From positions 1-64,000 of the forward strand of contig JBGCFI010000024.1 of assembly GCA_045106855.1 (NCBI GenBank): DNA of 64,000 nucleotides, given 5' to 3'. Each line of letters opens with the position of its first letter. The stretch's first letter is position 1. The notes under the pieces were generated by a model. It worked only from the letters and a program-made list of their open reading frames with translations, ran no database searches and was not told the DNA's origin. A program made the translations under genes and the position numbers. Below, one piece after another: positions 18,064-27,175 of the stretch. This DNA comes from Granulosicoccus sp045106855 (lineage in GTDB: Bacteria; Pseudomonadota; Gammaproteobacteria; Granulosicoccales; Granulosicoccaceae).

Positions 18064-19155
18064 TCAGGTATTCTGGATGACGATATTCGGGAACTTCGAC
18101 GAATAGTCCTTTGCCTGGGTTGAGAGTCGGGCAGCAGCCCGGCGTGCAACCTCACGATAGATATCAGCAGTGCGACTGTTGGGCTCTGAGACTACGGTAG
18201 GCTTGCCAGTATCAGCTTGCAGCCTGATGCTCATTTCCAGTGGCAAACAACCCAGTAGTTCTATGCCAGCTTCCGAGGCCATAGTCTGGCCGCCACCCTG
18301 GCCGAATATGTGTTCCTCATGGCCGCATTTGCTGCAGATATGCGTGGACATGTTTTCAACGATTCCCAGAATCGGCACTTCGACCTTTTCGAACATCTTC
18401 AGACCCTTGCGCGCATCGAGCAACGCGATGTCCTGCGGCGTGGTGACAATGACCGCACCGCTGACAGGGACCTTTTGTGCCAGCGTCAACTGCGTATCAC
18501 CAGTGCCAGGCGGCAGGTCAATGATCAGGTAGTCCAGATCCCGCCATTTTGTGTCATTGAGCAATTGCTCCAGCGCCTGAGTCACCATCGGGCCACGCCA
18601 GATCATGGGGGTTTCTTCATCAATAAGGAAACCGATGGACATTGTCTGGACACCATAATTTTCCATGGGCTCCAGGCTCTTGCCGTCGACGGACTCGGGT
18701 TGTCCTGACAAACCCATCATACGTGGCTGACTCGGGCCGTAGATGTCAGCGTCAAGAAGGCCCACCGTGGCGCCTTCGGAAGCCAGCGCCAGAGCGAGGT
18801 TAACCGAGGTAGTGGATTTGCCCACCCCGCCCTTACCCGAGGCGATGGCAATGATGTTCTTTACATTCTCCAGCCGCTTTACCCCATGCTGCACGGAGTG
18901 GGCGATGATTTTATGCGTAACGTTGATGGTGGCATCGGATACGCCTGCGTGCGTTGCAAGCGATTCGTTGACCATGCCTTTCAGTGTCTCGGACCAACGA
19001 GAGCAGGGGTAACTCATGCTGAGCTCGATACTGACCGTATCCCCCTCTATCCGTATATCCTGCACCGCCTTAGTGGCAATTAGTGATTGATCGAAATGTG
19101 GGTCTATCACCTGCTCCAGGGCTAATTCAATTTTTTCGCGTGAAACTTCAGACAT
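18064..19155 (-). CDS. apbC: Mrp/ApbC-type Fe-S cluster carrier ATPase
   Basis: 363 residues. An N-terminal MIP18/DUF59-like domain (about 1-90) precedes a ParA-like P-loop ATPase with 'ASGKGGVGKSTTSVNLALALA', 'LLDADIYGPSQPRMMG' and 'LIIDLPPGTGDTQL'. The paired cysteines in 'ICSKCGHEEHIFG' form the CxxC that holds a bridging [4Fe-4S] cluster in the dimer. It delivers clusters to apoproteins in the cytosol. It is divergent from metG, a neighbourhood often seen in gammaproteobacteria, and is probably co-transcribed with dcd. Confidence 0.93.
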   Translation of the reverse strand: MSEVSREKIELALEQVIDPHFDQSLIATKAVQDIRIEGDTVSIELSMSYPCSRWSETLKGMVNESLATHAGVSDATINVTHKIIAHSVQHGVKRLENVKNIIAIASGKGGVGKSTTSVNLALALASEGATVGLLDADIYGPSQPRMMGLSGQPESVDGKSLEPMENYGVQTMSIGFLIDEETPMIWRGPMVTQALEQLLNDTKWRDLDYLIIDLPPGTGDTQLTLAQKVPVSGAVIVTTPQDIALLDARKGLKMFEKVEVPILGIVENMSTHICSKCGHEEHIFGQGGGQTMASEAGIELLGCLPLEMSIRLQADTGKPTVVSEPNSRTADIYREVARRAAARLSTQAKDYSSKFPNIVIQNT

Positions 19156-19363
19156 CCGACGACAAGACTCCCACTGAATATTTGGACTGTTAAACTAGGG
19201 CCGTAAGCTCTCCACGATCGAAAACCGGCGCAACCCACGACTATACACGTAGCAGCGGCACTCCTGCGACCCCTGTCATGCTCTGATTTGCGCCCAACGT
19301 TGTCACAACTGATCTCTTTCAACCCTTAATTCAAAAACTCTCGAGCAAAAAGACTAACCCACC

Positions 19364-21391
19364 ATGAGCCGTCAGATTCTGGTAACCAGCGCCCTTCCTT
19401 ACGCCAATGGCGCCCTGCACATCGGGCACATGCTCGAATACATCCAGACCGATATCTGGGTTCGCTATCAGCGCCTGGCTGGCAATCGCGTCCAGTGGGT
19501 CTGGGCTGATGACGGCCACGGCACACCGATCATGCTCAAGGCCGAGGCTGAAGGGATCTCACCGCTGGAGCTGATCACCCGGACCAAAGCGGAGCATGAG
19601 CGAGATATCGCAGGCTTTCTGCTGTCACCGGACAATTTTCACACTACTCATTCCGACGAAAACCGTGAGCTGGCTGAGCTTATCTATACGCGGTTGCGCG
19701 ATGCAGGCCACATCGTGAAACGCACCATCAAGCAACTTTATGACGCCGAAAAAGCGATGTTCCTGCCGGACCGGTTTGTTAAAGGTATTTGCCCAAACTG
19801 CGGAACCGCCGATCAATATGGCGACAACTGCGAGAGCTGCAGTGCGACTTACGAGGCCACAGAACTGAAAGAGCCAGTCTCACAAGTGTCAGGCACAACG
19901 CCTGAGCTTCGGGATTCGGAGCAATACTTCTTTGCACTTAGCCAATTCGGCGACATGCTCAAGGACTGGACAGCCAGCGGTGCTCTGCAACCCGAGGTTG
20001 CCAACAAGTTAAAGGAATGGCTGGAGAGCGGCTTGCAGGATTGGGATATCTCCAGAAACGCACCCTACTGGGGATTCGAGATTCCCGATGCGCCGGGTAA
20101 ATACTTCTATGTGTGGCTGGATGCACCCATCGGCTACATCGCCAGTCACAAGAATCTGAGCAGCCGCACCGGTGAGGACTGGCAGGCGAGCTGGAATGAA
20201 GGCTCGGATGTCGAGCTTTATCATTTCATTGGCAAAGACATTACCAACTTTCATTGCCTGTTCTGGCCTGCCATGCTTCAAGGTGCAGGCTTCAGGAAAC
20301 CAACCGGTGTCTTCTGTCACGGATTCCTGACTATCGACAACCTGAAGATGTCCAAGTCACGCGGCACATCCATCACGATCGAAACCTGGCTCAAACATCT
20401 GCGCCCGGAGTACCTCAGGTATTACTACGCCTCCAAACTCAGTGGTGGCGTTGTCGATCTGAACATGAACTTCGATGATTTCACGACACGTTGCAATGCA
20501 GACCTGGTTGGCAAGGTCGTAAACATCGCCAGCCGCTGTGCGGGTTTCATTACCAAGAAATTTGATGGCAAGCTGGCGGCTACCTATCCCGAGGCGTCAC
20601 TGCCCGATTACGAGCTGTTTACCTCTGCGCGACAAATCATCTGCGGATACTACGAGCAACGCGAATATGGCAAGGCCATGCGCGAGATCATGATCCTGGC
20701 AGAACATGCCAACACGTACATCAATGATGCAGAACCCTGGGTGAAAATCAAGGATCCGGAGAAAGTTACTGAAGTTCAGACGATTTGCACGATCGGCCTG
20801 AATTACTTTCGCGCCATCGTTACCTACCTTAGCCCCGTGTTGCCTGAGATAGCCGAAAAAACCGAGGCGTTCCTGAACACCAAGCTGACGCTTGAATCTC
20901 TTGAAGAGCCACTGGTCGATCACGCAATCAATGCCTATAAGCCAATGATGACCCGGGTGGAAAGCACCCAGATAGACAAGATTCTCGAAGAGACGAAAGC
21001 TTCAACTCCTGCTGCGGCCGGCCTTGCAGTAGAAAACACGGCAGGCGACCACGAAGCGCTGAAACCGGAAATTGATATTGATGATTTTAACAAGGTGGAC
21101 CTTCGTGTTGCCCTCATAGTTGATGCCCAACCTGTCGAGGGTGCTGACAAGCTGGTCCAGTTGACATTGGACATCGGTCTGGAACAACGCACCGTATTCG
21201 CCGGTATCAAGGCCGCTTACAAACCCGAAGATCTCATTGGTCGTCGCACCGTCATGGTTGCCAACCTCAAACCACGCAAGATGCGCTTCGGATTATCCAG
21301 CGGGATGGTTCTGGCGGCAGGACCGGGCGGTTCGGATCTGTTCATCCTGACGCCGGACGAGGGAGCTGCGGCCGGCATGCGAGTCAAGTAA
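19364..21391 (+). CDS. metG: Methionyl-tRNA synthetase
   Basis: 675 residues, class I synthetase. The adenylation signature HIGH appears in 'ALHIGHMLEYIQTD', the KMSKS loop in 'NLKMSKSRGTSI'. A zinc knuckle carries four cysteines ('CPNCGTADQYGDNCESC'). The C-terminal about 110 residues ('IDIDDFNKVDLRVALIVDAQPVEGADKL...') form the OB-fold tRNA-binding/dimerisation domain found in long bacterial MetG. It charges tRNA-Met. The rnfA start is only 4 bp past the stop, so metG and the rnf genes may share a transcript. Confidence 0.97.
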   Translation: MSRQILVTSALPYANGALHIGHMLEYIQTDIWVRYQRLAGNRVQWVWADDGHGTPIMLKAEAEGISPLELITRTKAEHERDIAGFLLSPDNFHTTHSDENRELAELIYTRLRDAGHIVKRTIKQLYDAEKAMFLPDRFVKGICPNCGTADQYGDNCESCSATYEATELKEPVSQVSGTTPELRDSEQYFFALSQFGDMLKDWTASGALQPEVANKLKEWLESGLQDWDISRNAPYWGFEIPDAPGKYFYVWLDAPIGYIASHKNLSSRTGEDWQASWNEGSDVELYHFIGKDITNFHCLFWPAMLQGAGFRKPTGVFCHGFLTIDNLKMSKSRGTSITIETWLKHLRPEYLRYYYASKLSGGVVDLNMNFDDFTTRCNADLVGKVVNIASRCAGFITKKFDGKLAATYPEASLPDYELFTSARQIICGYYEQREYGKAMREIMILAEHANTYINDAEPWVKIKDPEKVTEVQTICTIGLNYFRAIVTYLSPVLPEIAEKTEAFLNTKLTLESLEEPLVDHAINAYKPMMTRVESTQIDKILEETKASTPAAAGLAVENTAGDHEALKPEIDIDDFNKVDLRVALIVDAQPVEGADKLVQLTLDIGLEQRTVFAGIKAAYKPEDLIGRRTVMVANLKPRKMRFGLSSGMVLAAGPGGSDLFILTPDEGAAAGMRVK

Positions 21392-21395
21392 ACGC

Positions 21396-21974
21396 ATGGG
21401 CGAGCTTGCGCTCATCCTGCTTGGCACCGTACTGGTCAACAACTTTGTACTGGTGCAATTCCTTGGGTTGTGTCCCTTCATGGGTGTGTCAAAACGTGTG
21501 GACTCGGCGTTAGGCATGGGTGTAGCAACAACGTTTGTGCTCACTCTAGCCACCAGTCTGAGCTTTCTGGTTAATCGCTGGATTTTGTTACCGTTCGAAC
21601 TGGGCTATCTGCGCACACTCAGTTTTATTGTTGTTATTGCCGTCGTCGTACAGTTCACGGAGATTGTCATCCGTCGACAAAGCCCATTGCTGCATCGTGT
21701 GCTGGGTTTGTATTTACCGCTGATTACCACTAACTGTGCCGTTCTGGGTGTCGCTTTATTAAGCATTCAACAACAGCATTCCCTGTTGGAGGCAATGCTT
21801 TACGGCTTTGGTGCAGCGTTGGGGTTTACGCTTGTCCTAGTACTGTTTTCCGTACTTCGTGAAAGACTGGAACTTGCTGATGTACCCGCGCCCTTCAAGG
21901 GCAGCGCCATTGCCTTAATGAGCGCAGGCATCATGTCGCTGGCATTCATGGGATTCTCAGGTGTGGGATCGTGA
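21396..21974 (+). CDS. rnfA: Electron transport complex subunit RnfA/RsxA
   Basis: 192 residues, six predicted membrane helices. 'NNFVLVQFLGLCPFMGVSKRVDSALGMG' and 'LYLPLITTNCAVLGVAL' are conserved in RnfA/NqrE, including the two membrane cysteines that hold the intramembrane Fe-S centre. It is part of the Rnf complex, which couples ferredoxin-NAD electron transfer to ion movement, or keeps SoxR reduced in the Rsx version. The stop overlaps the GTG start of rnfB. Confidence 0.95.
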   Translation: MGELALILLGTVLVNNFVLVQFLGLCPFMGVSKRVDSALGMGVATTFVLTLATSLSFLVNRWILLPFELGYLRTLSFIVVIAVVVQFTEIVIRRQSPLLHRVLGLYLPLITTNCAVLGVALLSIQQQHSLLEAMLYGFGAALGFTLVLVLFSVLRERLELADVPAPFKGSAIALMSAGIMSLAFMGFSGVGS

Positions 21975-22555
21975 CGAGCACCGTCATTGCTATCGTTCTA
22001 ATGGTCGTAACCATGGCCATTGTGGGTTATGTCCTGTCTCACCTTGCTCAACCGACAGCCTCACTTGCTGGACAAAATACGGACACTGACATTCCTTCAG
22101 AGACCTTACCCGACGCCCTGCTGATAGAAGAGATCAATCGAAAACTACCGCAAACACAATGCGCGCAATGCGGGCATCCGGGATGCAGGCCTTATGCAAC
22201 TGCCATCATTAACGACAACGCGCCTATCAATCAATGCCCACCTGGTGGGGCAGCGCTGATCGAGGAGCTGGCCGCTTTTCTAGGAACAGATGTTCTGCCA
22301 CTGGACAGTGAGAAAGGTCAGACAAAACCTGCACAACTTGCCGTTATAGTGGAGCCTGATTGTATCGGTTGCACCCTGTGCATATTGGCTTGCCCAGTGG
22401 ATGCGATAGTGGGTGCATCCAGACTCATGCATACCGTTATCGCAGATCAGTGCACCGGTTGCGAGCTATGCTTGCCACCTTGCCCGGTGGACTGTATTGA
22501 ACTAAAGCCTGTCGAGACCCCGCTGCATCGCTGGCAATGGCCAAAACCTTCATGA
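21971..22555 (+). CDS. rnfB: Electron transport complex subunit RnfB/RsxB
   Basis: 194 residues starting at GTG 21971 (GTGA overlap with rnfA). An N-terminal membrane anchor (about 1-25) is followed by a four-cysteine Fe-S module ('CAQCGHPGCRPYA...CPPGG'), then two ferredoxin [4Fe-4S] motifs 'CIGCTLCILACPVDAI' and 'CTGCELCLPPCPVDCI'. It faces the cytosol and passes electrons within the complex. The last codons overlap the rnfC start. Confidence 0.95.
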   Translation: MTSTVIAIVLMVVTMAIVGYVLSHLAQPTASLAGQNTDTDIPSETLPDALLIEEINRKLPQTQCAQCGHPGCRPYATAIINDNAPINQCPPGGAALIEELAAFLGTDVLPLDSEKGQTKPAQLAVIVEPDCIGCTLCILACPVDAIVGASRLMHTVIADQCTGCELCLPPCPVDCIELKPVETPLHRWQWPKPS

Positions 22556-24087
22556 ACTGGCAACACCGTATTACGTCTGCTGGTGCACGCTACCGAGGCA
22601 CAGAACCAACACAGCACTATGAGCCGGAGGGCGGTCTGGCGTTGATGCGTAACAAACCGGGCTTAGCAGCGATAGGTGTTGCCATTGGTGAACTACCGTT
22701 GCCCGCACAACTTGTGTACCCACTAGTCAACTATTCCAGACAAACGGTAAAACCGTTTTGCAACATTGGTGACTCAGTAAAGTCAGGGGATTTACTTGCC
22801 ACAGGAATTATCGCCACGGCCAATGGCACGATCAGCGCGATTGAACCGAAACCGGTCATACATCCCTCCCATCAGCTGGTACCCAGTATTGTCCTTGACG
22901 TGGATGGTCTTACTTATGAACATTCACAATCACTAGAGCCTATAGATTCTCTCGACCTTGATCGATTAAAGCGTGCCTGCATCTCGGGGCTAGGGGGTGC
23001 CGGGTTTTCTACCGCCAGCAAACTCAAGAAAGCGAAACAGCACAATGCCCGAATTCACACCCTGCTAGTGAATGCTGTTGAATGCGAACCCCTGATCAGT
23101 TGTGATGAAGCGCTAATTCGCAGTGACGCCCACAGCGTTATCAAGGCTATTGGCTCGATGATAAAACTCAGTGACTGCACGCGTTGTATCGTTGCGATTG
23201 AACATGACAAGGTGGAGGCCATAGCCACACTGAACGACGCTATTGGTGCATCTGAAGCAAACTCCGATGTTCCGATAGAATTTGTTCAACTATCGCCAAT
23301 CTATCCATCCGGCGCTGAAAAAGTGTTAGTGCAGCGCATCACGGGGAAATTGTTGGCGGCGGATGAGAGAGCGAGCGACTTAGGCGTACTGTGCCTGAAT
23401 GTTGCGACTGTTGTTGCGGCGTGGCGAGCGCAGGCAGGCTACCCTTTGATAAGCCGGATCGTTACTGTTGCCGGCAATAAGGCTATCAAGACGACTAACG
23501 TCCGCGTACGTATCGGCACACCCGTTGCGGAGGTGCTTGAACTTACCGGAAATGCAACCGTGAAGAACCAGACGCGCATACGAGTTGGTGGACCGTTGAG
23601 CGGTTTTGATTTGCAGGACCTGTCTGTGCCGGTAACAGCCACGACCAACTGCATTGCTATTGAATCGGCTGCGCTAAAAACCGAAGCGGTGGCTTGCATC
23701 CGTTGCGGCCAGTGTAGCGAGGTCTGCCCGGTTAATCTGATACCTCAACAGATATTCTGGCACGCAAGCGCCGACGATATTGATGGCGCTCATCGTTTCG
23801 GTCTTGACAACTGCCTTGAATGCGGCTGTTGCGACTTGGTTTGCCCGTCGTCTATCGAATTAACTTCTCTGTTTCGGTATGCACGAGCCTCGTGGCGGGA
23901 ACAGCAGCATCACAAACATGAGGCCATAGTCGCCAGAGAGCGTTTTGAACAACGCGAGGCTCGTCTGGCGAGTCGCGAGCTTGAATCGCAACGCTTGAGA
24001 GAGGAAAAAAAATTACAGCTAAGTGCGGACAGCGACCCAATAGCCGATGCACTCGCGCGCGCACGAGCCCGAAAGAAAAAACGATGA
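22552..24087 (+). CDS. rnfC: Electron transport complex subunit RnfC/RsxC
   Basis: 511 residues from the ATG at 22552, chosen because it makes an ATGA overlap with rnfB like other junctions in this operon; an ATG at 22537 is also in frame. It has the Rnf barrel-sandwich N-terminus, an NADH/FMN-binding 'GLGGAGFSTASKLKKAK' and two [4Fe-4S] motifs ('CIRCGQCSEVCP' and 'CLECGCCDLVCP'). It is the peripheral cytosolic electron-input subunit. The C-terminal tail is charged and helical (Arg/Glu-rich, ending RARKKKR), shorter than the Ala/Lys-rich tails of enterobacterial RsxC. Confidence 0.95.
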   Translation: MNWQHRITSAGARYRGTEPTQHYEPEGGLALMRNKPGLAAIGVAIGELPLPAQLVYPLVNYSRQTVKPFCNIGDSVKSGDLLATGIIATANGTISAIEPKPVIHPSHQLVPSIVLDVDGLTYEHSQSLEPIDSLDLDRLKRACISGLGGAGFSTASKLKKAKQHNARIHTLLVNAVECEPLISCDEALIRSDAHSVIKAIGSMIKLSDCTRCIVAIEHDKVEAIATLNDAIGASEANSDVPIEFVQLSPIYPSGAEKVLVQRITGKLLAADERASDLGVLCLNVATVVAAWRAQAGYPLISRIVTVAGNKAIKTTNVRVRIGTPVAEVLELTGNATVKNQTRIRVGGPLSGFDLQDLSVPVTATTNCIAIESAALKTEAVACIRCGQCSEVCPVNLIPQQIFWHASADDIDGAHRFGLDNCLECGCCDLVCPSSIELTSLFRYARASWREQQHHKHEAIVARERFEQREARLASRELESQRLREEKKLQLSADSDPIADALARARARKKKR

Positions 24088-25163
24088 CGGGACTCACGGT
24101 AGATACGACAACTATCGCTCATAAGCGACGCTCAGTAAGCGACATCATGCTGCATGTGATCGTTGCGCTGTTACCGGGTATAGCGACCTATGCCTTACTG
24201 ATTGACAGCCGAGTGTTGATAAACATCCTGGTCGCGAGCGCCTGCGCGTTAGCATTTGAATCGGCACTTGTCACGCTGAGAAAAAGAGCGGTGTTGCCAG
24301 CGCTCAAAGATGCCAGCATCCTGTTAGCCGTGATACTTCTGACACTGAGCATTCCACAAACCTTGCCTGTCTGGCAGCTGGTGTTCGGTGTCTTCATATT
24401 GTGTACCTTAGGCAAACATGTGTTTGGTGGCCTGGGACACAACCCATTCAATCCAGCCATGGTGGCGTATGCGGTGCTCATCGTCTCATTTCCACTAACA
24501 ATGACGCAGTGGACCACTCACAATGGTCTGCTGGATACTGTCATTGAGTCTCAAACCGACAATACCTCACCTGGCAGCGATAGCGATCAATCAATTGCCT
24601 GGGACAGACTAAGCAGTGCGACACCTTTAGACAGACTTGATGTCATGCGACGACAGGCAATGGAGACGAGTTCAGTCGAGAGCAACGACACACTGACAGA
24701 ATCAACCTCGGAACTTGTTCTGTCCTCTGACTGGCTCTGGATAAGCCTTGCCTGGCTGGCGGGTGGCATGTACCTGTTGTTCATGCGCATTATCAGCTGG
24801 CATATTCCACTCACCATTCTGTCAACATTGTGGTGTCTTTATATGTTGTACGGACAGCTTGCGACTGTACCGGTACTCCCTGCTACGGTTGCCCTGTTCT
24901 CCGGTGCCATCATGCTGGGTGCTTTTTTCATTGCCACAGATCCCGTAAGCGCTGCAACCAGCAATCCTGGCAAGCTTGTTTATGGAGTCGGCATCGGCAT
25001 CCTCTGCTTTGTAATTAGAGAATTCAGTGCCTACCCGGAAGGCATGGCATTTGCCGTATTACTGATGAATATGTGTGTGCCGCTTATAGATCATGCGTTT
25101 ACTCGTAACCGTCTTGCCTCTGATCAATCGAGTAACAACCAGAAAGACACGACCCAATCATGA
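24084..25163 (+). CDS. rnfD: Electron transport complex subunit RnfD/RsxD
   Basis: 359 residues, multi-helix membrane protein. 'FGGLGHNPFNPAMVAYAVLIVSFP' and 'GAFFIATDPVSAATSNPGKLVYG' are RnfD/NqrB signatures. RnfD carries FMN covalently on a Thr in an S/TGAT motif; here the matching site reads SSATPL with Thr180, so the usual Gly is Ser. A serine-rich loop of about 60 residues (about 155-215) surrounds it. The start overlaps rnfC by ATGA and the end overlaps rnfG. Confidence 0.93.
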   Translation: MTGLTVDTTTIAHKRRSVSDIMLHVIVALLPGIATYALLIDSRVLINILVASACALAFESALVTLRKRAVLPALKDASILLAVILLTLSIPQTLPVWQLVFGVFILCTLGKHVFGGLGHNPFNPAMVAYAVLIVSFPLTMTQWTTHNGLLDTVIESQTDNTSPGSDSDQSIAWDRLSSATPLDRLDVMRRQAMETSSVESNDTLTESTSELVLSSDWLWISLAWLAGGMYLLFMRIISWHIPLTILSTLWCLYMLYGQLATVPVLPATVALFSGAIMLGAFFIATDPVSAATSNPGKLVYGVGIGILCFVIREFSAYPEGMAFAVLLMNMCVPLIDHAFTRNRLASDQSSNNQKDTTQS

Positions 25164-25777
25164 GCTCTCCGATGAGAACAGCCATGGTACTGTCTATCTG
25201 TGTCGGCGTTGCCCTGATTCTGCTAAGTGTCGTTAATGGATTGACACGCGGGAAAATCACCCAGGCCCATCAGGCTTGGATGCTGGAGAACCTGTCCTCC
25301 GTACTACCCGAAGGGCCATTCGATGCAAACCCAATGGACTCTCGTGAGCAGCATATTGCCCCGGCACTTGGCAGCGCGGAACCGCTGGAAATTTATACTG
25401 CCTATAAAAACGAGCAAGCTGCCGCGATTGTTCTTGAGGTAGTAGCACCCGACGGCTATAGCGGACAGATCAAATTACTGCTGGGACTTCATGTCGATGG
25501 CACTATCATCGCTGCCAGGGTTATCGAACACAAAGAAACACCCGGACTGGGTGATGGCATTGAGCTTCGCAAGTCAAATTGGATCCATCAGTTCGAGAAC
25601 TTATCCACGGCTTCAAGCATGCCATCTCACTGGGCGCTGAAAAACCGCGGCGGCGAATTCGATGGATTAACGGGAGCAACAATTACCTCTAGCGCTGTCG
25701 TCCGGGCAATACATCGGGCGTTGAACTGGTACGATGCCCATCGAGACACCATTTTTGAAACAGGTAGTCAATCATGA
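25160..25777 (+). CDS. rnfG: Electron transport complex subunit RnfG/RsxG
   Basis: 205 residues. One N-terminal membrane helix (about 7-25) anchors a periplasmic domain. The flavinylation motif is intact in 'FDGLTGATITSSAVV' (Thr174), the site where ApbE attaches FMN through a phosphoester. 'HKETPGLGDGIE' is also conserved in the family. It shuttles electrons on the periplasmic side of the complex. ATGA overlaps join it to rnfD and rnfE. No apbE gene is seen in the window. Confidence 0.95.
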   Translation: MSSPMRTAMVLSICVGVALILLSVVNGLTRGKITQAHQAWMLENLSSVLPEGPFDANPMDSREQHIAPALGSAEPLEIYTAYKNEQAAAIVLEVVAPDGYSGQIKLLLGLHVDGTIIAARVIEHKETPGLGDGIELRKSNWIHQFENLSTASSMPSHWALKNRGGEFDGLTGATITSSAVVRAIHRALNWYDAHRDTIFETGSQS

Positions 25778-26460
25778 CTGACACTACCAGCACACTTGAT
25801 TCCAAGGTTGACGCTCAGACTCCAACAGATTCCGAAGTACGACAGTTGTGGAAACAGGGATTGTGGAACGACAATCCTGCGCTGGTAAAACTTCTGGGAC
25901 TTTGCCCATTACTGGCAGTGAGCAATACGGCGACGAATGCTCTCGCACTGGGCATTGCTACGACGCTCACGTTACTGATAACCAATGTATCGGTTTCAAT
26001 ACTACGAGCACACCTCATTCACGCTATCCGCCTGCCTGTCTATGTACTGATTATCGCAAGTTCTGTCACCAGCATCGAACTCATGATGCAGGCATGGCTT
26101 CCGGCATTGCATGCATCATTAGGAATATTTCTGCCACTGATTGTCACTAATTGCCTGATCATTGGTAGAGCCGAAGCGTTTGCATCGCGACAGGGCTGCC
26201 ACATAGCGACTATTGATGCTCTCGCAATGGGTATTGGCTTTACCTGGGTACTGGTCTGCCTTGGCGCTCTTCGCGAAGTAATAGGTCAAGGAACACTGTT
26301 TAACGATGCACAATTGTTGTTGGGCGACTTCGGTACGAACTGGGCATTAAGACTACTCGCTACCGAACACACCGTACTCATTGCTCTGTTACCCCCAGGG
26401 GCATTTCTGATACTTGGACTTCTACTGGCGCTGAAGAACGCCATCGATCAGTCTCGCTAA
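25774..26460 (+). CDS. rnfE: Electron transport complex subunit RnfE/RsxE
   Basis: 228 residues, membrane protein homologous to RnfA. 'GLWNDNPALVKLLGLCPLLAVSNTATNALALG' and 'IFLPLIVTNCLIIGRAEAFA' are RnfE/NqrD signatures with the cysteines of the intramembrane Fe-S centre. It has a longer hydrophilic N-terminus (about 25 residues) than E. coli RsxE. It is the last rnf gene; the nth endonuclease gene that often follows is absent and a DUF1841 gene comes next, 29 bp downstream. Confidence 0.95.
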   Translation: MTDTTSTLDSKVDAQTPTDSEVRQLWKQGLWNDNPALVKLLGLCPLLAVSNTATNALALGIATTLTLLITNVSVSILRAHLIHAIRLPVYVLIIASSVTSIELMMQAWLPALHASLGIFLPLIVTNCLIIGRAEAFASRQGCHIATIDALAMGIGFTWVLVCLGALREVIGQGTLFNDAQLLLGDFGTNWALRLLATEHTVLIALLPPGAFLILGLLLALKNAIDQSR

Positions 26461-26489
26461 ACTATACATAGAACGGAAGTTTACATACC

Positions 26490-26918
26490 ATGCTGTTTAC
26501 TCAAGATCGAACACGCACCCGTCAGATGTTTAGAAGTGCCTGGCAAAAACACACGAGTGGCCAGGAACTTGAACCACTGGAAAAGCAGATTGCCAGCCTT
26601 CTGGAGGATCACCCGGAATACCATGCGTTGATCCGTAGCGATGAAGATATACTCGACCGCGAGTTCAAAGCGGAAGACGGACGTGAGAACCCGTTTCTAC
26701 ATCTGAGCTTACATCTTGCGCTACGCGAACAAGTCGGTACTGACAGACCCGCCGGCATCGCATCAATCACCCGATCCTTGTTACTCAAACACGGGGATGG
26801 ACACTCTGTAGAGCATCTGATGATTGAGAAACTGGGACTCTATCTATGGGAAGCACAACGTCAAGAGCGTGCACCGGATGAAGCCGCTTACCTTAACAGC
26901 TTGCGCGAACTTCTGTAG
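26490..26918 (+). CDS. DUF1841 family protein
   Basis: 142 residues, soluble, mostly helical. The pattern 'HPEYHALI...DREFKAEDGRENPFLHLSLHLALREQV' followed by 'DGHSVEHLMIEKLGLYLWEAQRQ' is diagnostic of the DUF1841 family, whose function is unknown. The histidines (HPEYH, FLHLSLH, DGHSVEH) could suggest metal binding, but that is speculation. It probably belongs to the rnf transcript by spacing. Confidence 0.85.
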   Translation: MLFTQDRTRTRQMFRSAWQKHTSGQELEPLEKQIASLLEDHPEYHALIRSDEDILDREFKAEDGRENPFLHLSLHLALREQVGTDRPAGIASITRSLLLKHGDGHSVEHLMIEKLGLYLWEAQRQERAPDEAAYLNSLRELL

Positions 26919-26942
26919 TGCATGTTTGAACTCTAGATGATC

Positions 26943-26997
26943 TAAGGCATTCCTAATGCATTTCTAAGGCATTTCTAAGGCATTTCTAAGGCATTAC
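26943..26997. repeat. Five tandem copies of an 11-bp unit
   Basis: Units of TAAGGCATTTC (variants TAAGGCATTCC, TAATGCATTTC, TAAGGCATTAC) follow each other without gaps just past the DUF1841 stop. It looks like a small minisatellite; no regulatory role is evident. Confidence 0.9.
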
Positions 26998-27087
26998 TGG
27001 GCACGAAACGGTCGGACAAGTGCTGATTAACCAGCACACCGTGTGCGACATGAACGCGATCATGGGAAAATAGCTTTCTTCCCATGC

Positions 27088-27124
27088 AAAAAACCTCGTC
27101 ATCTCCGCGCAGGCGGAGATCACG
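27088..27124 (-). terminator. Intrinsic terminator of the SRPBCC operon made from a REP-like hairpin
   Basis: 27101-27120 is a perfect 8-bp stem with loop GCAG (ATCTCCGC/GCGGAGAT), extended by three more pairs (27097-27099 with 27122-27124) beyond one C-C mismatch. Read on the minus strand it is followed after AGG by six T (27093-27088). The hairpin core is close to the REP-like units at 36.2 kb. A second, T-less inverted repeat (27061-27086) lies just beyond. Confidence 0.75.
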
Positions 27125-27175
27125 TGCCTTTGGGGTATCCAATACTTAGCAGAATAGACTGCACTACATACAACT

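Noticed and set aside
27061..27086. Inverted repeat CATGGGAA...TTCCCATG as a terminator for the rnf/DUF1841 transcript
   Set aside because: No T-run follows on the plus strand (CAAAAAACC), so it is not a classic terminator in that direction.
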